Assembly (NCBI GenBank): GCA_023251775.1
Contig: JAHEYC010000018.1
Coordinates: forward strand, 1 to 47,480
DNA: 47,480 bases
Direction of reading: 5' to 3'
Source of the DNA: Sphingobacteriaceae bacterium
Lineage (GTDB): Bacteria > Bacteroidota > Bacteroidia > B-17B0 > Aurantibacillaceae
A model generated the notes under the pieces. It made no database searches, was not told where the DNA came from, and saw only the letters and a program-made list of their open reading frames with translations. Below are positions 1 to 8,085 of this stretch, piece by piece (within the stretch, counting starts at the first letter, position 1; each line of letters begins with the position of its first letter). Both the position numbers and the translations under genes were made by a program.

Positions 1-1362
1 AAATTCGAAAATTACAAAGACGAATTAAGTAAAAGTGTTTTGATAAAAAATACAACAGTTTGGACCAACGAAAAAGACAGCGTTATTTCTAATTGTGATG
101 TATATATTTTTGCTGGTAAAATAAATAAGATCGGTAAAAATTTAATCGTGCCAAATTCACCCGATCTCATTACTATTGATGCGAAAGGAATGCATTTAAC
201 ACCCGGCATCATTGACGAACATTCTCACATTGCCTTATGGCAAGGTGTTAACGAAGGTGCGCAAGCAAGCAGTGCCGAAGTAAAAATGGGCGATGTAATT
301 TGGCCCGAGGATATTAATATTTACCGTCAGCTTGCAGGTGGAGTTACAAGCGCGCAATTATTACATGGCTCTGCAAATCCAATTGGCGGACAAAGCGCCG
401 TTATCAAATTACGTTGGGGACAAAACGCAGAAGGTATGAAATACGCGAATGCAGATGGCTTTATTAAATTTGCCTTAGGCGAAAATGTAAAACAAAGTAA
501 TTGGGGCGATTTTAGCACTCAACGTTTTCCGCAAACACGAATGGGTGTTGAACAAGTGTACAAAGATTTCTTTACGCGTGCTAAAGAATACAATACAGCA
601 TTAACTTCGGCAACTCCAAAAAAAATTACTGTGCGCAAAGATCTTGAATTGGAAGCTTTGGCCGAGATCTTGAATAAAAAACGTTTTATCACATGCCACT
701 CTTACGTGCAAAGCGAAATTAATATGTTGATGCACTTGGCAGATTCATTCGGATTTAAAGTAAATACATTCACGCATATTTTAGAGGGTTATAAAGTAGC
801 AGATAAAATGAAAGCGCATGGCGTGAGTGCTTCAACGTTCTCTGATTGGTGGGCGTATAAAATGGAAGTGATGGAAGCAATTCCTTACAACTCCGCTCTA
901 CTCACAAAAGTGGGTGTAAACACTTCGGTAAATTCGGATGACGCTGAAATGGCGCGTCGTTTGAACCAAGAAGCTGCCAAATCAATTAAGTATGGCGGCT
1001 TAACAGAAGTGGAAGCATTGAAACTCGCTACGTTAAATCCTGCAAAGATGTTGCATATCGACGATAAAGTGGGAAGTATTAAAGTTGGCAAAGACGCTGA
1101 TATTGTTTTATGGACGGATGATCCCTTAAGCATTTACGCAAAAGTTGACAAAACATTTATTGAAGGGAAAATTTATTTTGATCGCGAGCAAGATAAAAAA
1201 TTACAAGAGTATATTAAAAATGAGCGTGCGCGACTCATTGCAAAATTAATGGCCGAAAAACAAAAAGGCGGAGCAGTTACTAAATTTAAAAGTAAACGTC
1301 GCGGTTTATACCATTGCGAAACTTTGGAAGGCGTAAGTGAAGAAGAAACCGGAACCAGATAA
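1..1362 (+). CDS. Amidohydrolase family protein, 5' truncated by the window edge
   Basis: The reading frame is open from base 1, so the true start lies upstream; a TTG at 40 is only the first start-like codon inside the window. The visible part is a metal-dependent amidohydrolase of the imidazolonepropionase-like group. Counting from that TTG, an HxH metal motif (DEHSH) lies at about 61-63, later metal or catalytic candidates are His220 (TCHS), His246 (FTHILEG) and Asp300/301 (NSDDAE), and a typical C-terminal composite domain follows (GSIKVGKDADIVLW). The substrate cannot be read from sequence; cyclic amides or peptides are possible. It lies 69 bp before a second, degenerate amidohydrolase, and the pair is probably co-transcribed with pdxA. 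The export signal, if any, is outside the window. Confidence 0.88.
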   Translation, partial: KFENYKDELSKSVLIKNTTVWTNEKDSVISNCDVYIFAGKINKIGKNLIVPNSPDLITIDAKGMHLTPGIIDEHSHIALWQGVNEGAQASSAEVKMGDVIWPEDINIYRQLAGGVTSAQLLHGSANPIGGQSAVIKLRWGQNAEGMKYANADGFIKFALGENVKQSNWGDFSTQRFPQTRMGVEQVYKDFFTRAKEYNTALTSATPKKITVRKDLELEALAEILNKKRFITCHSYVQSEINMLMHLADSFGFKVNTFTHILEGYKVADKMKAHGVSASTFSDWWAYKMEVMEAIPYNSALLTKVGVNTSVNSDDAEMARRLNQEAAKSIKYGGLTEVEALKLATLNPAKMLHIDDKVGSIKVGKDADIVLWTDDPLSIYAKVDKTFIEGKIYFDREQDKKLQEYIKNERARLIAKLMAEKQKGGAVTKFKSKRRGLYHCETLEGVSEEETGTR

Positions 1363-1390
1363 TATAAAAACGAAGCTCAAGCGATGTCAC

Positions 1391-1409
1391 GCTGAGCGTA
1401 GTCGAAGGG
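1391..1409. repeat. CTGAGC-n-GTCGAAGGG dispersed repeat, copy 1
   Basis: GCTGAGCGTAGTCGAAGGG lies in the 69-bp gap between the two amidohydrolase genes. Close variants occur at 16513-16530 and 16635-16654. It is an imperfect dyad and looks like a REP-type intergenic repeat. Confidence 0.6.
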
Positions 1410-1431
1410 CGACGATTAAGAAAATAAAAAA

Positions 1432-2712
1432 ATGAAAAAAATATACACACTAATATTAATTGCATTATGCACCATTAGCGTTGCGCAAAAGAAAAATAAA
1501 TTTGCCATGATAAATGGCATTGCACATGTTGGGAACGGCACGGTTATTCCAAGCTGTCTTATTGTTGTTGATAAGGACAAATTTGAAATGGTAGGATCTA
1601 TTATTGGAGTTAGAATGAATAATTCCGGTTATGATACTGTGATTGATCTTGGTGGAAAACATATTTACCCTGCTTTAATAAACGCCAATAATGTTTTAGG
1701 ATTACATGATGCATTTAATGTAAGAGCAACGCGCGATATTAATGATGTTGGTTATATCAATCCGCACATTCGTACCTTGATCGCTTATAATACCGATAAT
1801 AAAATTGTGCCGACCATAAAAACCAATGGCATTTTGTACACGCAAGTAACACCGCGTGGAGGTATGATCTGCGGTCAGTCGAGTATTATGGCTTTGGAAG
1901 GATGGAATTGGGAAGATGCCGAATTTAAGGCCGACGATGGTATTCATATAAATTTCCCACAATATGTAACGCGTTCCGACGATGATAAAGATGATAAGGC
2001 ATTGAAAAATTATAATGATCAATTGACTATCCTTAACACATTTATGAAAGATGCCGCAGCATATTGCGCAAGTGGAAAAGCTGAAGAAAAGAATTTACGT
2101 TTTGAAGCCATGCGTGGCGTATTTAGCGGAGATAAGCGTTTATACATTCACACCGATAAAGCTAAAGATATTTTAATGGCCATTAATTTTTGCAAGACCT
2201 ACGCTATTAGATACCCAGTGCTGATCGGCGTAAAAGAAGCTGCCAAAGTTTTAAAAGATATCAAAGCCAGTAACATTCCTGTAATGGTTGTGCGCGTGCA
2301 CGATCTTCCAGATAAAGCCGATGATGATATTGATGCAGTTTACAAATTGCCCGCCATGTTACAAAAAGAAGGAATTTTATTTTGTTTGAGCAGCGAAGGT
2401 GATACCGAAATGGAAGCGATGAATTGCCGCAACTTACCATTTTTGGCAGGAAGCGCTGTAGCTTATGGATTAACTAAGGAAGAAGCCTTAATGAGCATTA
2501 CTTTCAGCACCGCAAAGATAATGGGCATTGATAAAAAAATAGGGAGTCTGGAAGATAATAAAACTGCAAGCTTTGTTATTAGCGAAGGTGATATTTTGGA
2601 TATGAAAACAAGTATCATTACCTCAGCGTATATTGCAGGCAAACCGGTGAATTTAAAAAATCAACAAACCGAATTGTATTTGAAATATAAAGTTAAATAC
2701 GGTATAAAATAA
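1432..2712 (+). CDS. Exported amidohydrolase-like protein lacking the HxH metal motif
   Basis: This 426-residue protein has an N-terminal signal peptide (MKKIYTLILIALCTISVAQ), so it is exported. It keeps the amidohydrolase outline: an N-terminal composite beta domain, a KHIYPALI strand, and a C-terminal ALMSITFSTAKIMGIDKKIGSLEDNKTA-type region. Where active members have PGxIDxHxH it reads PALINANNV at about residues 80-88, so the aspartate and both metal histidines are replaced. From memory, such degenerate partners are commonly encoded next to an active amidohydrolase in Bacteroidota. A structural or regulatory partner role for the upstream enzyme is an inference. The start is the ATG in front of the signal peptide; pdxA follows after 5 bp. 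Confidence 0.82.
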   Translation: MKKIYTLILIALCTISVAQKKNKFAMINGIAHVGNGTVIPSCLIVVDKDKFEMVGSIIGVRMNNSGYDTVIDLGGKHIYPALINANNVLGLHDAFNVRATRDINDVGYINPHIRTLIAYNTDNKIVPTIKTNGILYTQVTPRGGMICGQSSIMALEGWNWEDAEFKADDGIHINFPQYVTRSDDDKDDKALKNYNDQLTILNTFMKDAAAYCASGKAEEKNLRFEAMRGVFSGDKRLYIHTDKAKDILMAINFCKTYAIRYPVLIGVKEAAKVLKDIKASNIPVMVVRVHDLPDKADDDIDAVYKLPAMLQKEGILFCLSSEGDTEMEAMNCRNLPFLAGSAVAYGLTKEEALMSITFSTAKIMGIDKKIGSLEDNKTASFVISEGDILDMKTSIITSAYIAGKPVNLKNQQTELYLKYKVKYGIK

Positions 2713-2717
2713 GAAGT

Positions 2718-3770
2718 ATGAGTGATCAAAAATTAGTAGTAGGCGTTTCGCAGGGAGATATAAATGGTATTGGACTTGAAGTGATATTGAAAACATTTTT
2801 AGAGCCGGGGATAAATGAGATCTGTACACCCGTTCTATTTAGTTCGCAAAAGACTGTTTCGTATTACCGAAAAGTAATGGGCATAGAGGAATTTAATTTT
2901 CATCCACTCCGTGATCTCACTCAGATCAATAATAAAAAAGTAAATGTATTTGTTTGTTACGAAGAGGAAGTGAATATAGAGATGGGGAAAGCTAGTGATG
3001 TGGGTGGAAAATATGCTGCTATCTCTTTGGAAAAAGCAACGGAGGCTTTACTTGCCAATAAAATTGATGTATTGGTTACAGCACCCATCAATAAACACAC
3101 AATTAAGAACGAGAGTTTTAATTTTATTGGCCACACCGATTATTTAGCAAAAAAATTAAATGGAACTCCATTAATGATCATGTGTACGAATACAGGTTTG
3201 CGAGTAGCTTTAGCAACTGATCATGTGCCTTTAAAAGATGTTGCTGCAAAATTAACCGTTGATTCTATTTCCGAGAAAATAACTATGTTCTACAACAGTT
3301 TGGTGCGCGATTTTAATATTCGTAAACCACGCATTGCTGTGTTGGGATTAAATCCTCATGCGAGCGATAATGGCACAATTGGTGATGAAGATCTAACCAT
3401 TGTAAAACCCGGAATTGACAAGGCACGCGGGGATCGCATGATCTACGGGCCTTACAGCGCTGATGGATTTTTTGGAAGTGCGAATTATAAACAATTTGAT
3501 GGTATTTTAGCAATGTATCACGATCAAGGACTTATTCCTTTTAAAACATTGGCGTTTAATGAAGGCGTAAATTATACAGCAGGACTTTCACACATTCGCA
3601 CATCGCCCGATCATGGAACGGCATTTGAAATTGCAGGTAAGAATATTGCCAGTGAACAATCGTTTAAAAATGCTTTGTATACAGCGATCGATATTTATAA
3701 GAATCGAAAAATGCATTCAGAAGTAACGGCGAATCCGTTACAGCATAATACGATCAAAAAAGAGAGATAG
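2718..3770 (+). CDS. pdxA: 4-hydroxythreonine-4-phosphate dehydrogenase PdxA
   Basis: PdxA oxidises 4-phosphohydroxy-L-threonine with NAD in the DXP-dependent pyridoxal phosphate pathway, in the cytoplasm; the product condenses with deoxyxylulose phosphate through PdxJ. At 350 residues it has normal length. Visible family signatures are the N-terminal GDINGIGLEVILK, VTAPINK, the metal ligands His139 (GHTDYLAKKL), His214 (LNPHASDNG) and His268 (MYHDQGLIPFK), and the C-terminal TSPDHGTAFEIAGK. The ATG lies 5 bp after the upstream stop, which suggests an operon with the two amidohydrolases. It converges on the next gene with only 2 bp between stop codons, so there is no room for a separate terminator. 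Confidence 0.95.
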   Translation: MSDQKLVVGVSQGDINGIGLEVILKTFLEPGINEICTPVLFSSQKTVSYYRKVMGIEEFNFHPLRDLTQINNKKVNVFVCYEEEVNIEMGKASDVGGKYAAISLEKATEALLANKIDVLVTAPINKHTIKNESFNFIGHTDYLAKKLNGTPLMIMCTNTGLRVALATDHVPLKDVAAKLTVDSISEKITMFYNSLVRDFNIRKPRIAVLGLNPHASDNGTIGDEDLTIVKPGIDKARGDRMIYGPYSADGFFGSANYKQFDGILAMYHDQGLIPFKTLAFNEGVNYTAGLSHIRTSPDHGTAFEIAGKNIASEQSFKNALYTAIDIYKNRKMHSEVTANPLQHNTIKKER

Positions 3771-3772
3771 AT

Positions 3773-6700
3773 CTATTCTTTTATGATCTTCTTTGTGATC
3801 GTACCTATCTTAATAAAATAAATTCCTTTAGCTTGTTGTGAAAGGTCCAGTTGGCAGTTACCAGTAGCAGTTGGCAGTTCTGAATATACTAGTTTGCCAA
3901 TAGCATTATAAACAAAAACCTTTCCGTGTACTCCACTCAATGTAACAATTCCTGAAGTTGGATTAGGATACATCTTTATTTGTTCACCAAAAGTTAATTC
4001 CGTTAGACCTGATGTTCCACAATTGACCACAACTTGGGTGATGACTGTACTGTTGCTGCAACCATTCACGTCAGTTCCATTCAATGTATAAGTTGTATTA
4101 ACAGTTGGACTAATTACAATACTTGTTGCTGCGCCGCCGGGGTTCCATGTATACGTTGATCCACCACTTGCCGTTAAGGTTGCGCTTGAACCAATACATA
4201 ATTGATTGGTGCTTGATGACGCTGCAATAGTTGGTAAAGGATTTACAGTAACATTGATCAGGGCTGTATTACTACACGAACCGCTGGAACCAATAACAGA
4301 ATAAGTTGTATTAGTTGTTGGCGTTGGTGCAATTGTTGTTGTTGTTGCACTTGTATTCCACGTATAAGTGGAAGCACCGCTCGCCGTTAATAATAACGAT
4401 TGTCCTGTGCAAATAGAATTTGATCCTGTTATAGAAACAGTAATGCTATTGGTAACAGTTACGGCAGCTGTTGCAGTATTTGAAATACAACCAGCAGTAC
4501 TTGTTCCCGTAACCGAATATGTTGTTGTAATTGTTGGCGAAACAATTGGTCCGCTTGAATATGTATACGTACTTGCTCCACTTGCATTCAATGTGAACGA
4601 ACCACCCGGACAAATTGTACCACTTGCCATAGAAACAGTTGGTGTTGCACTTACTGTAACATTGCTAATGGCTGTATTAGAACTCACACAACCTGCAGTA
4701 CTTGTTCCTGTAACAGAATAAGACGAAGTTATACTTGGCGTAACCACAGGTCCTGATGAGAACGTATATGTACTTGCTCCACTTGGAACCATTGTAAATG
4801 ACTTGCCTGAACAAATACTTCCGCTATTGACTGCAATTGTTGGAGATGCAAAAACCGTAACGGTACTTGTTGCCGAACTTGCGCTCACACAACCCGCAGT
4901 GCTTGTTCCAATAACGGTATAAGAAGTTGTAGAACCCGGACTAACAGTTGCAGAACCACCTTGTATTGTGTAGGTGTTTGCACCGCTTGGAATTATTGTA
5001 AATGTTTTTCCACTGCAAAGAGTGCCACTATTAACTGTGATCGTTGGAAGAGGATTAATTGTTACCGATAAAGTTTGCATTGGACTTGTACCGCAAGAAT
5101 TTGTAGCTACAACTGTAAATATTCCGCTGATCCCCGGAGTTGCTAAAATAGTATTTGTAGTTGATGCACCAGCCCAACCCGCAGGTAAACTCCAGGTGTA
5201 TGCAGTTGCTGTTGGAACGGCGGCAACAGAATAATTACTTGCACCGCTTCCAACACATTTTGAAATTGGTCCCGAAATTGGTCCCGGTGTTGCAGGAATA
5301 GTTCCTACAGTAACGGATTTAGTTTGTGCAGCTGAACTTCCGCAAGCATTATTAGCAGTTACCGAAACGTTTCCACTGGTTGCACTTGCTGTTGTATTAA
5401 TAGTATTTGTTGTTGATGCTCCACCCCAACCTGCAGGTAAACTCCATGTGTACGCGGTAGCGCCACCAACGGCGGTTACGCTATAAATATTTACTGAACC
5501 CGAACAAATTAAAGTATTTCCACCAATAGGTCCCGGTGTTGCAGGAGTAGAAATAACAGTGACAGATAAATTTGAAGCAGCCGAAACACCGCAAGCATTT
5601 CCTGCAATAACACTCACACTTCCACTACTTGCACCAACAGTTGCTGTGATCGTATTAGTTGTTGAGGCGCCTGCCCAACCCCCTGGTAATGTCCATGTAT
5701 AAGATGTTGCGCCTGCAACTGCAGCCACACTGTAATTTTGACTACTTCCAACACATACACTAATATTTCCAGATATCGCTCCCGGTGTTGGTGGCGGACC
5801 GGCACATGGCGCCATTTTGTGTACGAACACGTCTTCGTTAGTACCGCCAAACGAGGTCATGTTGAACGTAGCAGCACTTGGGTCAAAATCGGCTGTGCCG
5901 GCAAAATATCCTGTTGTATAAATATTGTTTGAAGCATCAACTATAATTCCATATCCTCCATCAATATTAACGCCACCCATTTGTCGCACACTTACAAAAT
6001 TTCCTGCTGCATCCAATTTCGAAACAAAAATATCTTCGTTTCCAAGTGAAACTAAATTTGAAGTTGCTGCACTCGGATCAAAATCAGTGGTACCATAAAA
6101 AAATCCGGTTGTATACACATTTCCCGCAAGGTCGAGTGCAATATCATAACTGTATGACGCCGCATTGGAATCAAAATGTTTTGCCCAAACAAAAGCTCCC
6201 GCGGAAGTTAATTTAGAAACGAATGCATCGTTAGAAACAGAAGTGGTGATGTTGAACGCGGCAGCACTTGGATCAAAATCGGCGGTAGCATCAAAATACC
6301 CTGTGGTATAAACATTGCTGGAAGCATCAATGGCGATCGACAATCCAAGATCTCCCGCAGCGCCACCCATTTGTTTTGCCCATACAAAATTACCTGAATT
6401 ATCAAGTTTCGAAACATAAATATCTTGGTTCCCAAATGAGGTAAGATTTGAAGTAGCGGCCGATGGATCAAAATCGCAGGTGCCATCAAAATCACCTGTT
6501 GTGTAAATATTACCCGCCACATCAAGAGCAATGGCTCTTCCCGTTTCATCCAACACACCTCCGCCCATTTGTTTTGCAAATACAAAAGCACCGGCCGAAG
6601 TTAATTTGCTTACGTAAATATCAATAGTTCCCCCAAAGGAAATGAGATTAGATGTAGCAGCTGAAGGATCAAAATCACCGGTACCGGAAAAATTACCGGT

Positions 6701-7243
6701 TGAATATACGTTAGTTCCGGTAGCGTCGAGTGTAACACCAAAACCAGATGATCCCGACACTCCGCCTAACATCACAGCCCACACATAAGTTCCGGCCGAA
6801 TTTAATTTTAAAATGAAGGCGTTGCCATTGGCCGAGCCAACAAGATTTGCAACTCCCGGGCCCGGATCAAAATCTACTGTCCCTCTGAAAACACCTGTCA
6901 CGTAAACATTCCCGGCAGCGTCGAGGGTAATACCATAGGCCAGATCATTGGCCGCGGCACCAATTCGTTTTGCCCAAACATAATTTCCGGCAGCATCTAA
7001 TTTAGAAATAAAAACATCAAACAAACCAGCCGAGACAAGGTTGGCAGTTGCGGCACTGGGATCAAAATCAGCCGTGGTGTAAAAATATCCGGCGGTGTGC
7101 ACGTTACCTGCAGCATCAACCGCTATTGTTCTTCCATAATCAATATTTGTTCCGCCCATTTGTTTTGCCCAGGTAAGATTTTGAGCAAATGTATTAGCAG
7201 AAATAATTACGAGTACACAAATGATCTGATAAATTTTTTTCAT
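3773..7243 (-). CDS. Giant T9SS-secreted surface protein: SBBP propeller repeats, Ig-like domains, type A sorting domain
   Basis: This 1156-residue protein is predicted to be exported through Sec and then T9SS to the cell surface. Order of parts: signal peptide (about 1-20); seven SBBP-like repeats of about 65 residues with recurring NVYTTGYF, TADFDPSAAT and FVSKLDAAGNFVWAKQMGG (about 22-475), consistent with a seven-bladed beta-propeller; three PKD/Ig-like modules with TYTWTLPGGWAGAS-type cores (about 478-725); five shorter Ig-like modules with CSGKTFT, SGASTYT and STAGC motifs (about 725-1065); and a C-terminal sorting domain (MYPNPTSG ... KGIYFIKIGT). The modules and sorting domain suit adhesion or display, but no ligand can be named. 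The repeats are diverged at the protein level. Confidence 0.9.
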   Translation of the reverse strand: MKKIYQIICVLVIISANTFAQNLTWAKQMGGTNIDYGRTIAVDAAGNVHTAGYFYTTADFDPSAATANLVSAGLFDVFISKLDAAGNYVWAKRIGAAANDLAYGITLDAAGNVYVTGVFRGTVDFDPGPGVANLVGSANGNAFILKLNSAGTYVWAVMLGGVSGSSGFGVTLDATGTNVYSTGNFSGTGDFDPSAATSNLISFGGTIDIYVSKLTSAGAFVFAKQMGGGVLDETGRAIALDVAGNIYTTGDFDGTCDFDPSAATSNLTSFGNQDIYVSKLDNSGNFVWAKQMGGAAGDLGLSIAIDASSNVYTTGYFDATADFDPSAAAFNITTSVSNDAFVSKLTSAGAFVWAKHFDSNAASYSYDIALDLAGNVYTTGFFYGTTDFDPSAATSNLVSLGNEDIFVSKLDAAGNFVSVRQMGGVNIDGGYGIIVDASNNIYTTGYFAGTADFDPSAATFNMTSFGGTNEDVFVHKMAPCAGPPPTPGAISGNISVCVGSSQNYSVAAVAGATSYTWTLPGGWAGASTTNTITATVGASSGSVSVIAGNACGVSAASNLSVTVISTPATPGPIGGNTLICSGSVNIYSVTAVGGATAYTWSLPAGWGGASTTNTINTTASATSGNVSVTANNACGSSAAQTKSVTVGTIPATPGPISGPISKCVGSGASNYSVAAVPTATAYTWSLPAGWAGASTTNTILATPGISGIFTVVATNSCGTSPMQTLSVTINPLPTITVNSGTLCSGKTFTIIPSGANTYTIQGGSATVSPGSTTSYTVIGTSTAGCVSASSATSTVTVFASPTIAVNSGSICSGKSFTMVPSGASTYTFSSGPVVTPSITSSYSVTGTSTAGCVSSNTAISNVTVSATPTVSMASGTICPGGSFTLNASGASTYTYSSGPIVSPTITTTYSVTGTSTAGCISNTATAAVTVTNSITVSITGSNSICTGQSLLLTASGASTYTWNTSATTTTIAPTPTTNTTYSVIGSSGSCSNTALINVTVNPLPTIAASSSTNQLCIGSSATLTASGGSTYTWNPGGAATSIVISPTVNTTYTLNGTDVNGCSNSTVITQVVVNCGTSGLTELTFGEQIKMYPNPTSGIVTLSGVHGKVFVYNAIGKLVYSELPTATGNCQLDLSQQAKGIYFIKIGTITKKIIKE

Positions 7244-7501
7244 CGTTAGTATTTTTAATTGAAGTTAAAAAAGAACAAAGCGAGATCAAGAAAATGGTCC
7301 GAGTGCTATTTATAAAAATAGTGATTTTATTGCTAAAAAAATAAGGTCCGGTGTAAAACTAGAACAGAAAATAAATGACCTGTTTAATACTTACGAAAGT
7401 TAAAAAACAAATTTGACGAACAAACACCGTAATTTCAATACAGAACAATAGTATCGAGATAGAAAGCTAGCTTTTGATGTAGACAATAAAAATAGAGAGT
7501 C

Positions 7502-7882
7502 CTACTCTTCCAACAAATACAATTCAATAGGGATCTTAAGCATGGTTTGGTATTCTTTACCTGCTTCTAAGATATTTTCATCCTCGGCTTGATAACCCCA
7601 ACGGATAGTAACAGCGCTTCCGTTCAAACGAAGAGCTTCAAGTTCTTTAAAAAAATCGAGTAAACATTTTGCCGAACTGGTATTAAAATATTCAAGTTCT
7701 ATGGTAACGGTAGTTATTGGTTTTGGAGCTTTTCCGTAAAATTTTAAAGCCTCATTCAACGGCTTATAAAATTCAACTGAATTCTCGGGGATCGAACGGC
7801 CTTTAATTTCTAAAGTTCCTGCATCTAGATCAAAGTTGATAGTTGGAGTTGTGTTGTTGCCTTGGTTTTTATATCTATCCAT
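7502..7882 (-). CDS. SiaC family regulatory phosphoprotein (DUF1987)
   Basis: This 126-residue cytoplasmic protein matches the DUF1987/SiaC family in length and motifs: TPTINFDLDAGTLEIKGRSIPENSVEFYKPL near the N-terminus in outline, then TVTIELEYFNTSSAKCLLDFF. In Pseudomonas, SiaC is switched by the SiaB kinase and the SiaA phosphatase and binds a diguanylate cyclase to control aggregation. The threonine/serine cluster NTSS is in the position expected for the phosphorylated residue of the family. No siaA-, siaB- or GGDEF-like gene is present nearby, so partners would have to be elsewhere. ATG start; it is transcribed toward the giant T9SS gene with a 258-bp gap, so it is probably a separate unit. 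Confidence 0.75.
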   Translation of the reverse strand: MDRYKNQGNNTTPTINFDLDAGTLEIKGRSIPENSVEFYKPLNEALKFYGKAPKPITTVTIELEYFNTSSAKCLLDFFKELEALRLNGSAVTIRWGYQAEDENILEAGKEYQTMLKIPIELYLLEE

Positions 7883-8004
7883 AAAATAGTTTATTTATTG
7901 CTTTGTTATTCGTCCGGTTCTAACGGTCTAATATACGATAAAAAAATGAATTCGCTTTTTCGTTAAAATTTTTAGGGTTTTTTATGCTACCCTGTCAAAA
8001 TTCC

Positions 8005-8039
8005 CTAAAAAAGCCGTAAGATCACTACTCCTACGGCTT
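8005..8039 (-). terminator. Intrinsic terminator after the TPP-regulated TonB receptor
   Basis: Read on the minus strand, AAGCCGTA (8039-8032) pairs with TACGGCTT (8018-8011) around a 13-nt loop and is followed by a T run. It lies about 47 bp beyond the stop of the receptor gene. Confidence 0.75.
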
Positions 8040-8085
8040 ACTTAACAAACGCCCCTCAGGCCCAGTCGGCTAAGGGATTCACTCA

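Noticed and set aside
4368-4721. 117-codon open frame on the plus strand inside the giant T9SS gene
   Set aside because: It is antisense to repeated Thr/Ser-rich Ig-like modules and mirrors their codon bias; it has no start context or protein-like features.
3773-7243. Regular repeats seen as a possible CRISPR array or DNA-level satellite
   Set aside because: The repeats are about 195 bp, diverged at the DNA level and in frame with propeller and Ig-like modules.
7244-7501. 258-bp gap above the giant T9SS gene, examined for a small RNA or gene
   Set aside because: AT-rich, with only a short AAAGCTAGCTTT palindrome; no clear promoter box, terminator or coding frame was found.
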